Of a DNA stretch of 64,000 nt, positions 8,502 through 16,389 are shown piece after piece; positions within the stretch are counted from its first letter, which is position 1, and every line of letters begins with the position of its first letter. The notes beneath the pieces were generated by a model. It saw only the letters and a program-made list of their open reading frames with translations, searched no databases and was not told the origin of the DNA. Origin of the DNA: Methanococcoides methylutens MM1 (GTDB lineage Archaea; Halobacteriota; Methanosarcinia; Methanosarcinales; Methanosarcinaceae); contig NZ_CP009518.1 in the NCBI RefSeq assembly GCF_000970325.1, positions 1,240,001 to 1,304,000 of the forward strand. The letters run 5' to 3'. The translations under genes were made by a program, and so were the position numbers.

Positions 8502-8558
8502 TGCCTCACAACCATTTCATTTTTTTGTCTACTTCCGGAATTCAGTGCTCTCATACGC

Positions 8559-9176
8559 TTAAAACAACTTATCGATGAACCCAAACACTCTCTTCTTAAT
8601 GGATTCAAAGGTTCCTTCTTCATTCTTGAATTCAGATTCCTTTTGGGTCACCTTATTATCAACATCAATTCCAGAATCTGACCTGTTTATATTTTCAGAT
8701 CTCAATTTATTATTCTCCTCCATTGGAGAAATTATAATTGATCCCCTGATCTCTTCAAGCTCTTCCAGAGATTCGGCAGATTCAACTTCTTCCCTTACAC
8801 CATTAAGAACCTCGATCTGTTCATCGAGATTCTCAGAAGTCATTTTTTCATTGTCAATCTCATCGAGATTCTCTTTTCTATTTTCAAGATCTGAAATCCA
8901 TTTATCAATTAATTCAAACAAATCATTCTGGAAGTACTCAAACTCTTCTTCTTCGGTTTCAAATTCCAGAATTTCATCATTCATTTTGGCAGGTTTATCC
9001 ATTTCAGAGTCTGATCTACTCATGTTACCATATCTTTCCATTTCAGAAACCGGCATACCCTTGTTGTCAAATTTCACATCATCTTCTGCAGCAAGTGCAT
9101 CCGATGGTAGAGAACTCACAATCATCATCAACAGAACTGCAAGACAGGAAAACGTTTTTACCACTTTTTTAACCAT
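8559..9176 (-). CDS. Secreted acidic coiled-coil protein, one repeat unit
   Basis: A 205-residue exported protein: a signal peptide ending near DALAAED, then a very acidic helical region. Residues about 70-150 form one unit of a repeat (ETEEEEFEYFQNDLFELIDK, then DEIDNEKMTSENLDEQIEVL, then AESLEELEEIRGSI) that occurs twice in the neighbour at 9498. The start follows AAGGAG by 8 bases. No catalytic motifs are seen. An extracellular or pseudoperiplasmic structural or binding role is likely; I do not recognise the family. Confidence 0.7.
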   Translation of the reverse strand: MVKKVVKTFSCLAVLLMMIVSSLPSDALAAEDDVKFDNKGMPVSEMERYGNMSRSDSEMDKPAKMNDEILEFETEEEEFEYFQNDLFELIDKWISDLENRKENLDEIDNEKMTSENLDEQIEVLNGVREEVESAESLEELEEIRGSIIISPMEENNKLRSENINRSDSGIDVDNKVTQKESEFKNEEGTFESIKKRVFGFIDKLF

Positions 9177-9282
9177 AGTATCAACTCCTTAATCATCATT
9201 AGATCACTGATTATCTGAATCGCCATAATCTCCCAGAATCATCTACAAAACTATCATAAATTCAAAACGGATACTTCCTGCC

Positions 9283-9384
9283 TCAAGCGTTTTCCTTGCA
9301 AGTGATAACTATAACAAGAACAATAGCAACAAAAAACAGGAATCCTATAGCCATAAATATAACCTCGTTAACTGTCAGCATCAT
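9283..9384 (-). CDS. Very short membrane peptide (33 residues)
   Basis: Reading ATG ATG CTG on the minus strand from 9384 gives a 33-residue peptide: a short lead (MMLTVNEVIF), a 20-residue hydrophobic helix (AIGFLFFVAIVLVIVI), and CKENA before TGA. It lies between two related secreted protein genes and resembles the first half of the 60-residue membrane protein at 8319. The evidence is the intact frame, the clean helix and the position; the ribosome site is weak. Confidence 0.4.
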   Translation of the reverse strand: MMLTVNEVIFMAIGFLFFVAIVLVIVITCKENA

Positions 9385-9459
9385 GACTCTGCATCCATGA
9401 GAATAATTTGGTCATCAAAACTTAATTGATTATCATACAATCGATTTTGCTGAAAAAAG

Positions 9460-9480
9460 AAAGGGGATTTATTCCCCTTT
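9460..9480 (-). terminator. Hairpin terminator after the 9498 gene
   Basis: AAAGGGGA (9460-9467) and TCCCCTTT (9473-9480) form an 8-bp stem with a 5-base loop. It starts 18 bases past the stop of the minus-strand gene and is followed on that strand by CTTTTTTC, a typical terminator arrangement. Confidence 0.65.
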
Positions 9481-9497
9481 TTCAAACTTTTCAGCTA

Positions 9498-10259
9498 TTA
9501 CTCGTCCTCCTGAAGTTCCATAGGAGGATGTGGCCTCCTCATTTCTTTAAGGTCCTCTCTTATTTCCTTAAGATCATCAAGAGATGTTGCATCTGCAAGA
9601 GCTTCCTGTGCCTGCTCGAGATTGTCGAGGCGTTCCGCGATGTTCTCAGCAGTTATCCTTTCATTGTCGATCTCATCGAGATCTATAGATTCAAGAGCTT
9701 CAATCCTTTTATCGATAGATTCGGACATCATTTCCAGAAGATACTCGAACTTCTCTTCATCAGATTCGAATTCAGGCATTTCCTCCATCATTCCCATGTT
9801 TCTGTCTCCATGTCCATCATGAGGTTTCACTGGAGCAATTGATTCCCTTATTTCCCCAAGGTCTTCCAGAGATTCTGCAGTTTCAAGCTCTGTCTTTGCA
9901 CTATTGAGAGCTTCAAGACGTTCCTCGATAAGCTCAGCAGTGATGTGCTCATTGTCGATCTCATCAAGATCTATTGATTCGAGCCTTTCAATTTGTTCAC
10001 CGATTAATTCAGACATTTTATCCTGAAAGAAATCGAACTTCTCTTCATCGGATTCGAATTCAGGCATCTTGTCCTGGAACTTCTCTCTGACATCAGAGCG
10101 GTCCATTCCGGAATCTGCAAATCGGTTCATCTTTCCAAACTTCACGTCTCCTTTGTCAAGCTGGCCATTTTCTGCAGCAAATGCACCAGATGGCAGAATG
10201 CATGCCACCATCAATATGACCGCAAGACAGGACAACAATTTCAGTATTTTTTTTGTCAT
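9498..10259 (-). CDS. Secreted acidic coiled-coil protein with two repeat units
   Basis: A 253-residue exported protein paralogous to the one at 8559. After a signal peptide (ending near GAFAAENG) come two tandem units of about 80 residues, each opening with MPEFESDEEKF and containing LESIDLDEIDNE and a SL-DL-EIRE end. The units are joined by a short His/Gly/Pro linker (KPHDGHGDRNMGMM), and the C-terminus is MRRPHPPMELQEDE. AAGGAG eight bases before ATG 10259 fixes this start over an upstream in-frame codon at 10289. The one-unit and two-unit proteins differ by a unit gain or loss. Function unknown. Confidence 0.72.
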   Translation of the reverse strand: MTKKILKLLSCLAVILMVACILPSGAFAAENGQLDKGDVKFGKMNRFADSGMDRSDVREKFQDKMPEFESDEEKFDFFQDKMSELIGEQIERLESIDLDEIDNEHITAELIEERLEALNSAKTELETAESLEDLGEIRESIAPVKPHDGHGDRNMGMMEEMPEFESDEEKFEYLLEMMSESIDKRIEALESIDLDEIDNERITAENIAERLDNLEQAQEALADATSLDDLKEIREDLKEMRRPHPPMELQEDE

Positions 10260-10817
10260 ACTATCGCTCCTTAAGCACCAGCATATCACTGATCGCTTAC
10301 AATCGGGACATTATCTGGGTTGAATATAAGCATACTTTATTTATTTAATGCATCATAACAGCCTAAAGATAAAATGAAGCATTTTAAGTCTTTTTATTGC
10401 TTAAATATAACTAATAAACTGAAATAAATAACATTAGAGTATAATAAAAGTTTAAAAAATATACACTCAATTATTATCCAACTTGAAGAGAGAATTAGTA
10501 ATGGTTAGATCAGCAAAAATTGTTTAATAAAAAAGAATAAATGGCGCTAATATTAAAAATCTGACTAAATTTTGCCATTAATGTGATTTTTAAAAGAGAA
10601 ATACCACTAATTTTAATTTCAAACCAATAATAAAGCATTATAAAGTCGCATTAAATACTCCATCTAAAGTATCAATATATATTTACGTCAACAACAGGTA
10701 GCTGATAACTATTGATACAAAAACCGTTGTCTTATCAATAATAATATATCTGTTGTAAGAATTCATTGTATTCACAAGTTATCGACAAAACATCCAGCAT
10801 AAGGAGATTCAAAGAAT
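10260..10817. other. A+T-rich intergenic region between divergent genes
   Basis: About 560 bases separate the minus-strand 9498 gene from the plus-strand 10818 gene. It is strongly A+T-rich with no convincing reading frame. A TATA-like AATATATATTTAC near 10674-10686 and another AATAATATATC near 10738-10748 are candidate promoters for the plus-strand gene, whose ribosome site AAGGAG is at 10801-10806. Confidence 0.5.
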
Positions 10818-11732
10818 ATGAAAAAAGCAACATATTTAGCATTAATTGCACTCTTTATACTCTCACTCTTTGTATCAGGATGTGTCGATCAGAAAACTAT
10901 GGACCATCAGGAAAAGAACATTGTTCCCTGGAATAATCTTAAGGATTCCCCTCTGAAATTCCTGGCCTATAATGATAAGTTTGAATTCCACCCTGAAAAT
11001 AGTAGCTTGCCACCTAAAGACGAGATGCCACCCCTTAGAAAGGATCCTGAAAAATTCATAGAAGATATGATCACAAGATCAGAGACCACAGCTCTTCAAA
11101 TCGAATCAGGAATAAATAAGCTGGAAACAAGAGGCAAAGACGTTAAAAAGCTCAGATCCCTTTTTGAAGACTATGAGCAGGCTATAGAAAGAGCAAGAGA
11201 GAACCAAAAACTGGCATATGAGACAAAGCCGGTAACTCAGATCAACAAACGCTACTACCTTACACAATCTTTGCAGGACTTAGATGAAGCAAACGGGATC
11301 CTGAAAGAGATATTTGAGGAACTGAAGATCATAAATCCTGGCTCTGTAGACCTTGAGCTGACAGATACTATTTCTGCCAATGGAAACGGTACGGCAGTCC
11401 TTACTGGTGATCTTACTATTAACCTATATTCAGAAAATGGAATTGTAGCTATATCCAATCTCAATGATGACATTAAACTGGATATCAATGCTGATCACGA
11501 AATTTCAAGTATTCTTCACGAAGGACAAAATGTGTCCCTGTATAAAAGATTCAATGGATCTGCAGACATAATGGGTTCCGGTTTGAAGGTCATGATAAAA
11601 GGAAACAACATATCCTTTACTTCATCAGGTCAGGGATTTGTTATGATGTCCGGAAATGGAACCTACAACGTTAGCACGATGGACGGACAGACTGAACAGG
11701 GCCAATGGATGACCACTTTAGATAGAATATAA
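10818..11732 (+). CDS. Lipoprotein with helical N-half and beta C-half
   Basis: A 304-residue exported lipoprotein: signal peptide with lipobox VSGC at about residues 19-22. Residues 75-170 are a long charged helical region (KDPEKFIEDMITRSETTALQ and later YYLTQSLQDLDEANGILKEI); residues 180-300 are rich in beta-forming, Gly and Asn repeats (ANGNGTAVLTGDLTINLY, MSGNGTYNVSTMDG), consistent with a beta-helix or similar surface domain. The start has AAGGAG at -12. The next gene, 17 bases on, encodes a membrane-anchored regulator, so the pair may be a sensor unit. The family is not recognised. Confidence 0.7.
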   Translation: MKKATYLALIALFILSLFVSGCVDQKTMDHQEKNIVPWNNLKDSPLKFLAYNDKFEFHPENSSLPPKDEMPPLRKDPEKFIEDMITRSETTALQIESGINKLETRGKDVKKLRSLFEDYEQAIERARENQKLAYETKPVTQINKRYYLTQSLQDLDEANGILKEIFEELKIINPGSVDLELTDTISANGNGTAVLTGDLTINLYSENGIVAISNLNDDIKLDINADHEISSILHEGQNVSLYKRFNGSADIMGSGLKVMIKGNNISFTSSGQGFVMMSGNGTYNVSTMDGQTEQGQWMTTLDRI

Positions 11733-11749
11733 TTGCAACGGCTGTTAAC

Positions 11750-12514
11750 ATGAAAACCAGATATTCAATATTGTTTCTTTTAATGCTGCTCAGCATGCTA
11801 CCAACGGCAATGGCAGCTGCAAACAGCTCAGCTACCGTTCATGGAGCAACATATGAGTGGAACACATTTGAACCTCTGGAAAACACTATAATTGAAGTGA
11901 ATTCAACACCGTCGCAGTCCGTTGTAGCGAAATACGGAACATATACATTTGACCTTAATCCCGGCAGCTACACTATCACAGCTAAATATTACCAGAATGA
12001 AACCCTCATCTACTTCGCAGAAGAGGATATTGCCATCACAGATGCTGGTAACTATGTAATCGATCTCCTGCTTTACCCTGCATACTCTGAAGGGCTGATA
12101 ACTGAAGAAGACCTTGCTGAAATTGCTCCGATTGAAGAAAGCCCAACAGCTTCCGAAAAAACAAATCAGTCATCTATCAGCACCTATTCGATCGTGGTCA
12201 TAATGCTCGCATTGGCAGCGATCGGTGGATATTCCTTTGTACACAAGAAAAAAGGAACAGATCACGTCACATACCAGCCGGAAGCAATTGTTGAACCAGA
12301 AGAAGATAATGAAGAGTTCCCCTCTGACCTTCAGGAAGTACTCGATATAATAATAGCTAATGGTGGAAGGATAACTCAAAAAGACCTTCGAAGCAGGATC
12401 AGATACTCTGAAGGAAAAGTCAGTCTTATGTTATCGGAACTTGAAGCAAGGGGCTATGTTGAGAAGTTCAGGAAAGGACGTGGCAACGTTATCATACTAA
12501 AAAATCAAAAATAA
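11750..12514 (+). CDS. Membrane-anchored protein with external beta domain and cytoplasmic winged helix
   Basis: A 254-residue protein with a signal peptide (1-23), an external beta-sandwich of the carboxypeptidase-regulatory type (about 27-105, with LNPGSYTITAKYYQNETLIYF), a Ser/Thr linker, one membrane helix (about 143-160) with positive residues after it (HKKKG), and a C-terminal winged helix (about 185-254, ITQKDLRSRIRYSEGKVSLM, then ELEARGYVEKFRKGRGN). DNA binding on the inside and a sensing domain on the outside make this a one-component transmembrane transcription regulator. It probably reads the state of the envelope and may control itself with the lipoprotein before it. Confidence 0.75.
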   Translation: MKTRYSILFLLMLLSMLPTAMAAANSSATVHGATYEWNTFEPLENTIIEVNSTPSQSVVAKYGTYTFDLNPGSYTITAKYYQNETLIYFAEEDIAITDAGNYVIDLLLYPAYSEGLITEEDLAEIAPIEESPTASEKTNQSSISTYSIVVIMLALAAIGGYSFVHKKKGTDHVTYQPEAIVEPEEDNEEFPSDLQEVLDIIIANGGRITQKDLRSRIRYSEGKVSLMLSELEARGYVEKFRKGRGNVIILKNQK

Positions 12515-12543
12515 GATAGGAAAGTTATTCCTGATCAAAACTT

Positions 12544-12556
12544 AACCTTTTTTTTG
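12544..12556 (+). terminator. Oligo-T terminator
   Basis: A run of eight T residues (12548-12555) lies 34 bases after the stop of the winged-helix gene. Oligo-T without a strong stem is the usual archaeal terminator. Confidence 0.5.
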
Positions 12557-12803
12557 TTCATTTCTGGCGTTCTAATTTCATATCTCAGCGAAGCTCACAA
12601 GTTCGTACCTTACTTTTAATAATCATTTTTGTGTGCCATCAGCAAAAATAAAAATGATGTGAATTGAAAATAATTAGAAATAGACAGTTATTTTACTTTA
12701 AATTTGGATTTATGCACACTATAATGTATATTTAAGACTAATTAAGCATTAAAAAGCTTCATTTTAACTTTATGACTATATTTTTTCTTCAAAAATTAAG
12801 TAT

Positions 12804-12812
12804 GCTTATATT
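12804..12812 (+). promoter_or_regulatory. Likely TATA box for the ABC operon
   Basis: TGCTTATAT is a good archaeal TATA box. Transcription about 25 bases on would begin near 12833, exactly at the first arm of the competing hairpins, leaving a leader of about 175 bases before ATG 13009. The spacing is inferred, not measured. Confidence 0.45.
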
Positions 12813-12832
12813 CAAAATAACCAATCGCTGGA

Positions 12833-12936
12833 TTGCTACCACGCCCCCCTCTCAAGGTGGTAGCAACCTACCACCTAAGACCACATTGGTGAGATGATAG
12901 ACCCCACATAACTCATTCAAAACCACCTTGAGAGGG
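12833..12936 (+). promoter_or_regulatory. Leader with mutually exclusive hairpins upstream of ABC operon
   Basis: One strand segment, AAGGTGGTAGCAA (12855-12866 region), can pair with three others: TTGCTACCAC (12833-12842) over 10 bases, CTACCACCT (12868-12876) over 9 bases, and, through CCCTCTCAAGGTGGT (12847-12861), with ACCACCTTGAGAGGG (12922-12936) over 15 perfect bases. Only one of these can form at a time. That is the design of an attenuator or riboswitch-like switch. It could instead be a DNA-level binding site or remnant of a mobile element; no element genes are present. Confidence 0.5.
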
Positions 12937-13008
12937 AGAACGTGAAAAAGCGGATTACAATCAGAACAAAAAAAATCAGACAATTGATTTCGTGAGGTTT
13001 CAGCAAAG

Positions 13009-13722
13009 ATGAATGAAAAGGAAGTACCCCTCATAGATCTGAAGGATGTCTGGAAGATCTACCAGATGGGTGAAATTGAGTTTGCAGCATTAAAAGGAGT
13101 TGACCTGTATATCAGGAAAGGAGAATTTGTGGTCATACTCGGACCAAGTGGAAGTGGTAAAAGTACACTGATGAACCAGATAGGTTGTCTGGATACCCCT
13201 ACAAAAGGAAGTGTCAGCCTGAACGGGAAGAATATTTCCCACCTTGAAGAATCCGAGCTGGCACAGATCAGGGGAAGGACCATTGGATTCATTTTTCAAC
13301 AGTTTAACCTGATCCCCACACTCAATTCCCTGGAAAATGTGATGCTACCACTGGAATTCCAGGAAGAAGATGCAAATGTGGCAGAGAAACGGGCCAGGGA
13401 ACTGCTGAAGATAGTGGGGCTTGGTGACAAAATGCAACACGCACCTTCCCAACTTTCAGGAGGACAAAGACAGAGGGTTGCTATTGCAAGATCACTCTCA
13501 GTCGATCCGGAAATACTGTTGGCAGACGAACCCACCGGTGCTCTGGATAGTAAGACCGGAGATTATATACTGGAATTTTTGAACGAATTACATGAAGAAC
13601 AGAACAAGACGATAATTATCGTTACTCATGATACTGAACTCATAAAATATGCTGAAAAAATCATACACATCAAAGACGGGATGATCGAAAATATAGAACT
13701 TAAGGAGAAAAGATTAACATGA
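13009..13722 (+). CDS. ABC transporter ATPase, LolD/MacB type
   Basis: A 237-residue ATP-binding subunit with Walker A GPSGSGKST, Q-loop FQQFNL, signature LSGGQRQRVAIARS, Walker B ILLADEPTGALD and H-loop VTHD. The length and ADEPTGALDSK pattern match the LolD/MacB group, which drive periplasmic or extracellular events (export, lipoprotein release) instead of import. Its stop overlaps the start of the next gene by ATGA (13719-13722), and the permease follows, so the three genes form a translationally coupled operon behind a structured leader. Confidence 0.92.
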   Translation: MNEKEVPLIDLKDVWKIYQMGEIEFAALKGVDLYIRKGEFVVILGPSGSGKSTLMNQIGCLDTPTKGSVSLNGKNISHLEESELAQIRGRTIGFIFQQFNLIPTLNSLENVMLPLEFQEEDANVAEKRARELLKIVGLGDKMQHAPSQLSGGQRQRVAIARSLSVDPEILLADEPTGALDSKTGDYILEFLNELHEEQNKTIIIVTHDTELIKYAEKIIHIKDGMIENIELKEKRLT

Positions 13723-15050
13723 AAAAAATAAAGTCTTTTTTGATATTATTGATGCTATTGGCATTGCCAATTGCAACTGCATCTGCTGCAATTTATACCA
13801 GTGCTCCTGGTGTCAGTGTGGACATTATGAGCCAGAGTCCGAACCCTGCAAGGCCAGGTGAGACCGTTGAACTGACACTAAGTGTGCAGAACATCGGAAA
13901 CGAAGATCTTGCCGATGTGAAGGTGGAAATCGAACCCGAATATCCATTTTCAGAAGTATCCGGCGAATCGTTGAGCAAAACCATTTCATTCCTCGATGCA
14001 CGTCAGGACGAAGAAGATGCAGCGATCCTCAGATTCACATTGAATGTTGATCCCAATGCAGCAGAAGGTCTCTATGATCTCGACATATGTGTCAATGAGG
14101 GAGACAGTGCGACTAAAACTACAACAGTCGATGTTGAAGTGCGTGGAAAGGAATACGCTCAGATAGTAATCAATGAAGCAATTATCGATCGTGCAGTGGA
14201 AGAAACACTGGAATTTACAGTAACAAACACAGGAAGTTCACCCCTCAAGAATATGGCTATCTCATGGGATGAACCAAACGGAGAGATCCTTCCGGTATAT
14301 TCAGACAATACAAAATTCATATCATACCTTGGAGCCGGAGAATCGGCCACAGTAACATATTCAGTGATCGCCGATGTGAATGCAGACCCCGGGCTTTATC
14401 AGCTGGACATCAATCTGGAATTTGAAGACTATGACTCAAACGTGAATGAGATCAATACCAAAGCAGGTCTCTTCATTGGTGGAGGTACCGATTTCGATGT
14501 AGCATTCTCTGAAGGAAGTGCAGGAGAAGTATCCCTGTCGGTTGCTAATGTAGGTAACAATGAAGCATATTCTGTAAAAGTGTCCATTCCTGAACAGGAT
14601 AACTACAGAACTACTGGTAGCTCTGCATCTATAGTAGGTAATCTTGACAAAGGTGACTACACAATAACATCATTCACTATTACAAATAATAATCTTGCTT
14701 CAAATTCAGAAAGTACCGACAGATCATCCATGAACATGGAGGAAATGGATCCTGAAGAGATAACAGCACTACGCCAATCACAGCAATCCCAGAACGGACT
14801 CGAAGTACTGATAGAATATACGGATTCAACCGGACAAAGGGTTTCAGTTGAAAAGAATGTTCCTATTGAACTTACATCTGCTACAGGAGATGTGGCCACT
14901 GCCGGACCTGGTGCAAGAAACAGTCAGTCCTCTGCAAGCACTTACCTGATGTATCTGGTGGTAATTGGAGTCATAGTTGGCGGAGCATTTTATTACAGGA
15001 AAATAAAAAATACGAAGGAAAAGGACGATGAGGTACAAGACATATCTTAA
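13719..15050 (+). CDS. Exported CARDB/NEW3-like repeat protein with C-terminal anchor (COG1361-like)
   Basis: A 443-residue surface protein: signal peptide (1-23), then about three Ig-like domains of the CARDB/NEW3 kind (ARPGETVELTLSVQNIGNED; TLEFTVTNTGSSPLKNM; GEVSLSVANVGNNEAYSVKV), a Ser/Gln/Met-rich linker, and a membrane helix at about 415-432 followed by a Lys-rich tail. Archaeal ABC operons of this type often pair an ATPase and a MacB-like permease with such an S-layer-related protein, which probably acts outside as adaptor or substrate. It overlaps both neighbours. Confidence 0.82.
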   Translation: MKKIKSFLILLMLLALPIATASAAIYTSAPGVSVDIMSQSPNPARPGETVELTLSVQNIGNEDLADVKVEIEPEYPFSEVSGESLSKTISFLDARQDEEDAAILRFTLNVDPNAAEGLYDLDICVNEGDSATKTTTVDVEVRGKEYAQIVINEAIIDRAVEETLEFTVTNTGSSPLKNMAISWDEPNGEILPVYSDNTKFISYLGAGESATVTYSVIADVNADPGLYQLDINLEFEDYDSNVNEINTKAGLFIGGGTDFDVAFSEGSAGEVSLSVANVGNNEAYSVKVSIPEQDNYRTTGSSASIVGNLDKGDYTITSFTITNNNLASNSESTDRSSMNMEEMDPEEITALRQSQQSQNGLEVLIEYTDSTGQRVSVEKNVPIELTSATGDVATAGPGARNSQSSASTYLMYLVVIGVIVGGAFYYRKIKNTKEKDDEVQDIS

Positions 15051-16257
15051 GCTTGCTGCCAATATCCTTTTTCACAGCAAGATCAGAAGCTGGCTCACAA
15101 TTATTGGTATTGTGATAGGAGTAGGTTCTGTTGTTACTATCATGGCACTTAGTGACAGCATGGAAGCAGATATGGAAAGCAGGTTTGCAGACCTGGATAT
15201 GACTAAAATTACCATATCCCCCGGTTATAGCAGGGCTTCATCAGTAATGGGTCCAGGAGGAGGTGATGGAGGCGGAACCACTTCCTCAGATTCAGAACTG
15301 ACAGATAAGGATATCATGGCCCTCAAACTGGTTGAAAATGTAGATTACCTGTATGGCCAGATATCAGGCAACGAAGATGTATACTATCTGGGTGAGTCAG
15401 CAGGTCTTTCCATTACAGGAGTTGATCCGCAGGTGTGGCAGTACACCACATCATATAATGCTGCCTCCGGAAGATTGCTTGAACCTTCAGACAACTTTGT
15501 TGCTATCATAGGAGACAGAATTGCCAATGATGTCTTTGATCAACCTGTAAGTCTTAATCAGGTGATCACGATTAATGGCAAATCTGTAAGAGTTGTAGGT
15601 ATACTGGAAGACGGCGATAATGACAATGGAATTATCATGCCTATCGATGCAGCAATAGAAATAATTGAAGATGCTGACAATGATGTTTATGATTCCATCG
15701 TTGTCATAGCTAATGATGAAGACAATGTTGAAATTGTGGTAGAAGATATAGAAGAAAAGCTCAGGATCTCAAGGCACGTTACAGAACGTGATCAGGACTT
15801 CACTGTTACTGATTCAAAGTCTCAGATGAGCAGCATGTCTGAAATGATGGATTCAATGAGCCTCTTCCTTGCAGCCATAGCCGGAGTTTCCCTGGTAGTA
15901 GGATCAGTAGGAATTGCAAACACAATGTTCACCTCCGTGATGGAAAGGACAAAAGACATTGGAACAATGAAAGCCATAGGTGCTAAGAACAGGGATATCC
16001 TGATGATATTCTTATTCAACTCTGCCATGGTGGGACTTGTAGGAGGCATTCTCGGCATTTTATTAAGCCTTGGATTGACAGCAATATTACCCAGCCTTGG
16101 ACTTACAATAATGCGTTCCTCAATGGGATCAACACTATCCCTTGAGCTGATCCTAATAGGAATTTCCATCGCTGTTTTCGTTGGTGTTGCATCAGGCATC
16201 ATACCTGCATACAATGCATCAAAGATGAAACCAGTGGACGCTTTGAGGTATGAGTAA
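15028..16257 (+). CDS. MacB/FtsX-type ABC permease
   Basis: A 409-residue permease with the MacB layout: N-terminal membrane helix (about 17-38, IIGIVIGVGSVVTIMALSDS), a large external domain (about 40-270), and three C-terminal helices in the FtsX domain (about 275-405), including GSVGIANTMFTSVMERTKDIGTMKAIGAK-type sequence and PVDALRYE at the end. The start overlaps the preceding gene by 23 bases. With the ATPase at 13009 it forms a mechanotransmission-type ABC machine; the substrate may be the protein encoded between them or a lipid or peptide. Confidence 0.9.
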   Translation: MRYKTYLKLAANILFHSKIRSWLTIIGIVIGVGSVVTIMALSDSMEADMESRFADLDMTKITISPGYSRASSVMGPGGGDGGGTTSSDSELTDKDIMALKLVENVDYLYGQISGNEDVYYLGESAGLSITGVDPQVWQYTTSYNAASGRLLEPSDNFVAIIGDRIANDVFDQPVSLNQVITINGKSVRVVGILEDGDNDNGIIMPIDAAIEIIEDADNDVYDSIVVIANDEDNVEIVVEDIEEKLRISRHVTERDQDFTVTDSKSQMSSMSEMMDSMSLFLAAIAGVSLVVGSVGIANTMFTSVMERTKDIGTMKAIGAKNRDILMIFLFNSAMVGLVGGILGILLSLGLTAILPSLGLTIMRSSMGSTLSLELILIGISIAVFVGVASGIIPAYNASKMKPVDALRYE

Positions 16258-16389
16258 GATCATACCTTATATTTTATTTTATAGACAATTAATTAAAAAA
16301 GTGGTTACAGAGACTGATCTGAAAAAGAATAGTATTGACCAGTCCTGTATAGTATTATTTTGTTCTCTCAGGAGAACTATGAAACATCC

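Noticed and set aside
8575-9192. 205-codon plus-strand frame opposite the secreted coiled-coil gene
   Set aside because: Ser-rich shadow of the Glu/Asp-rich minus-strand gene, which has a signal peptide, a ribosome site and a paralogue.
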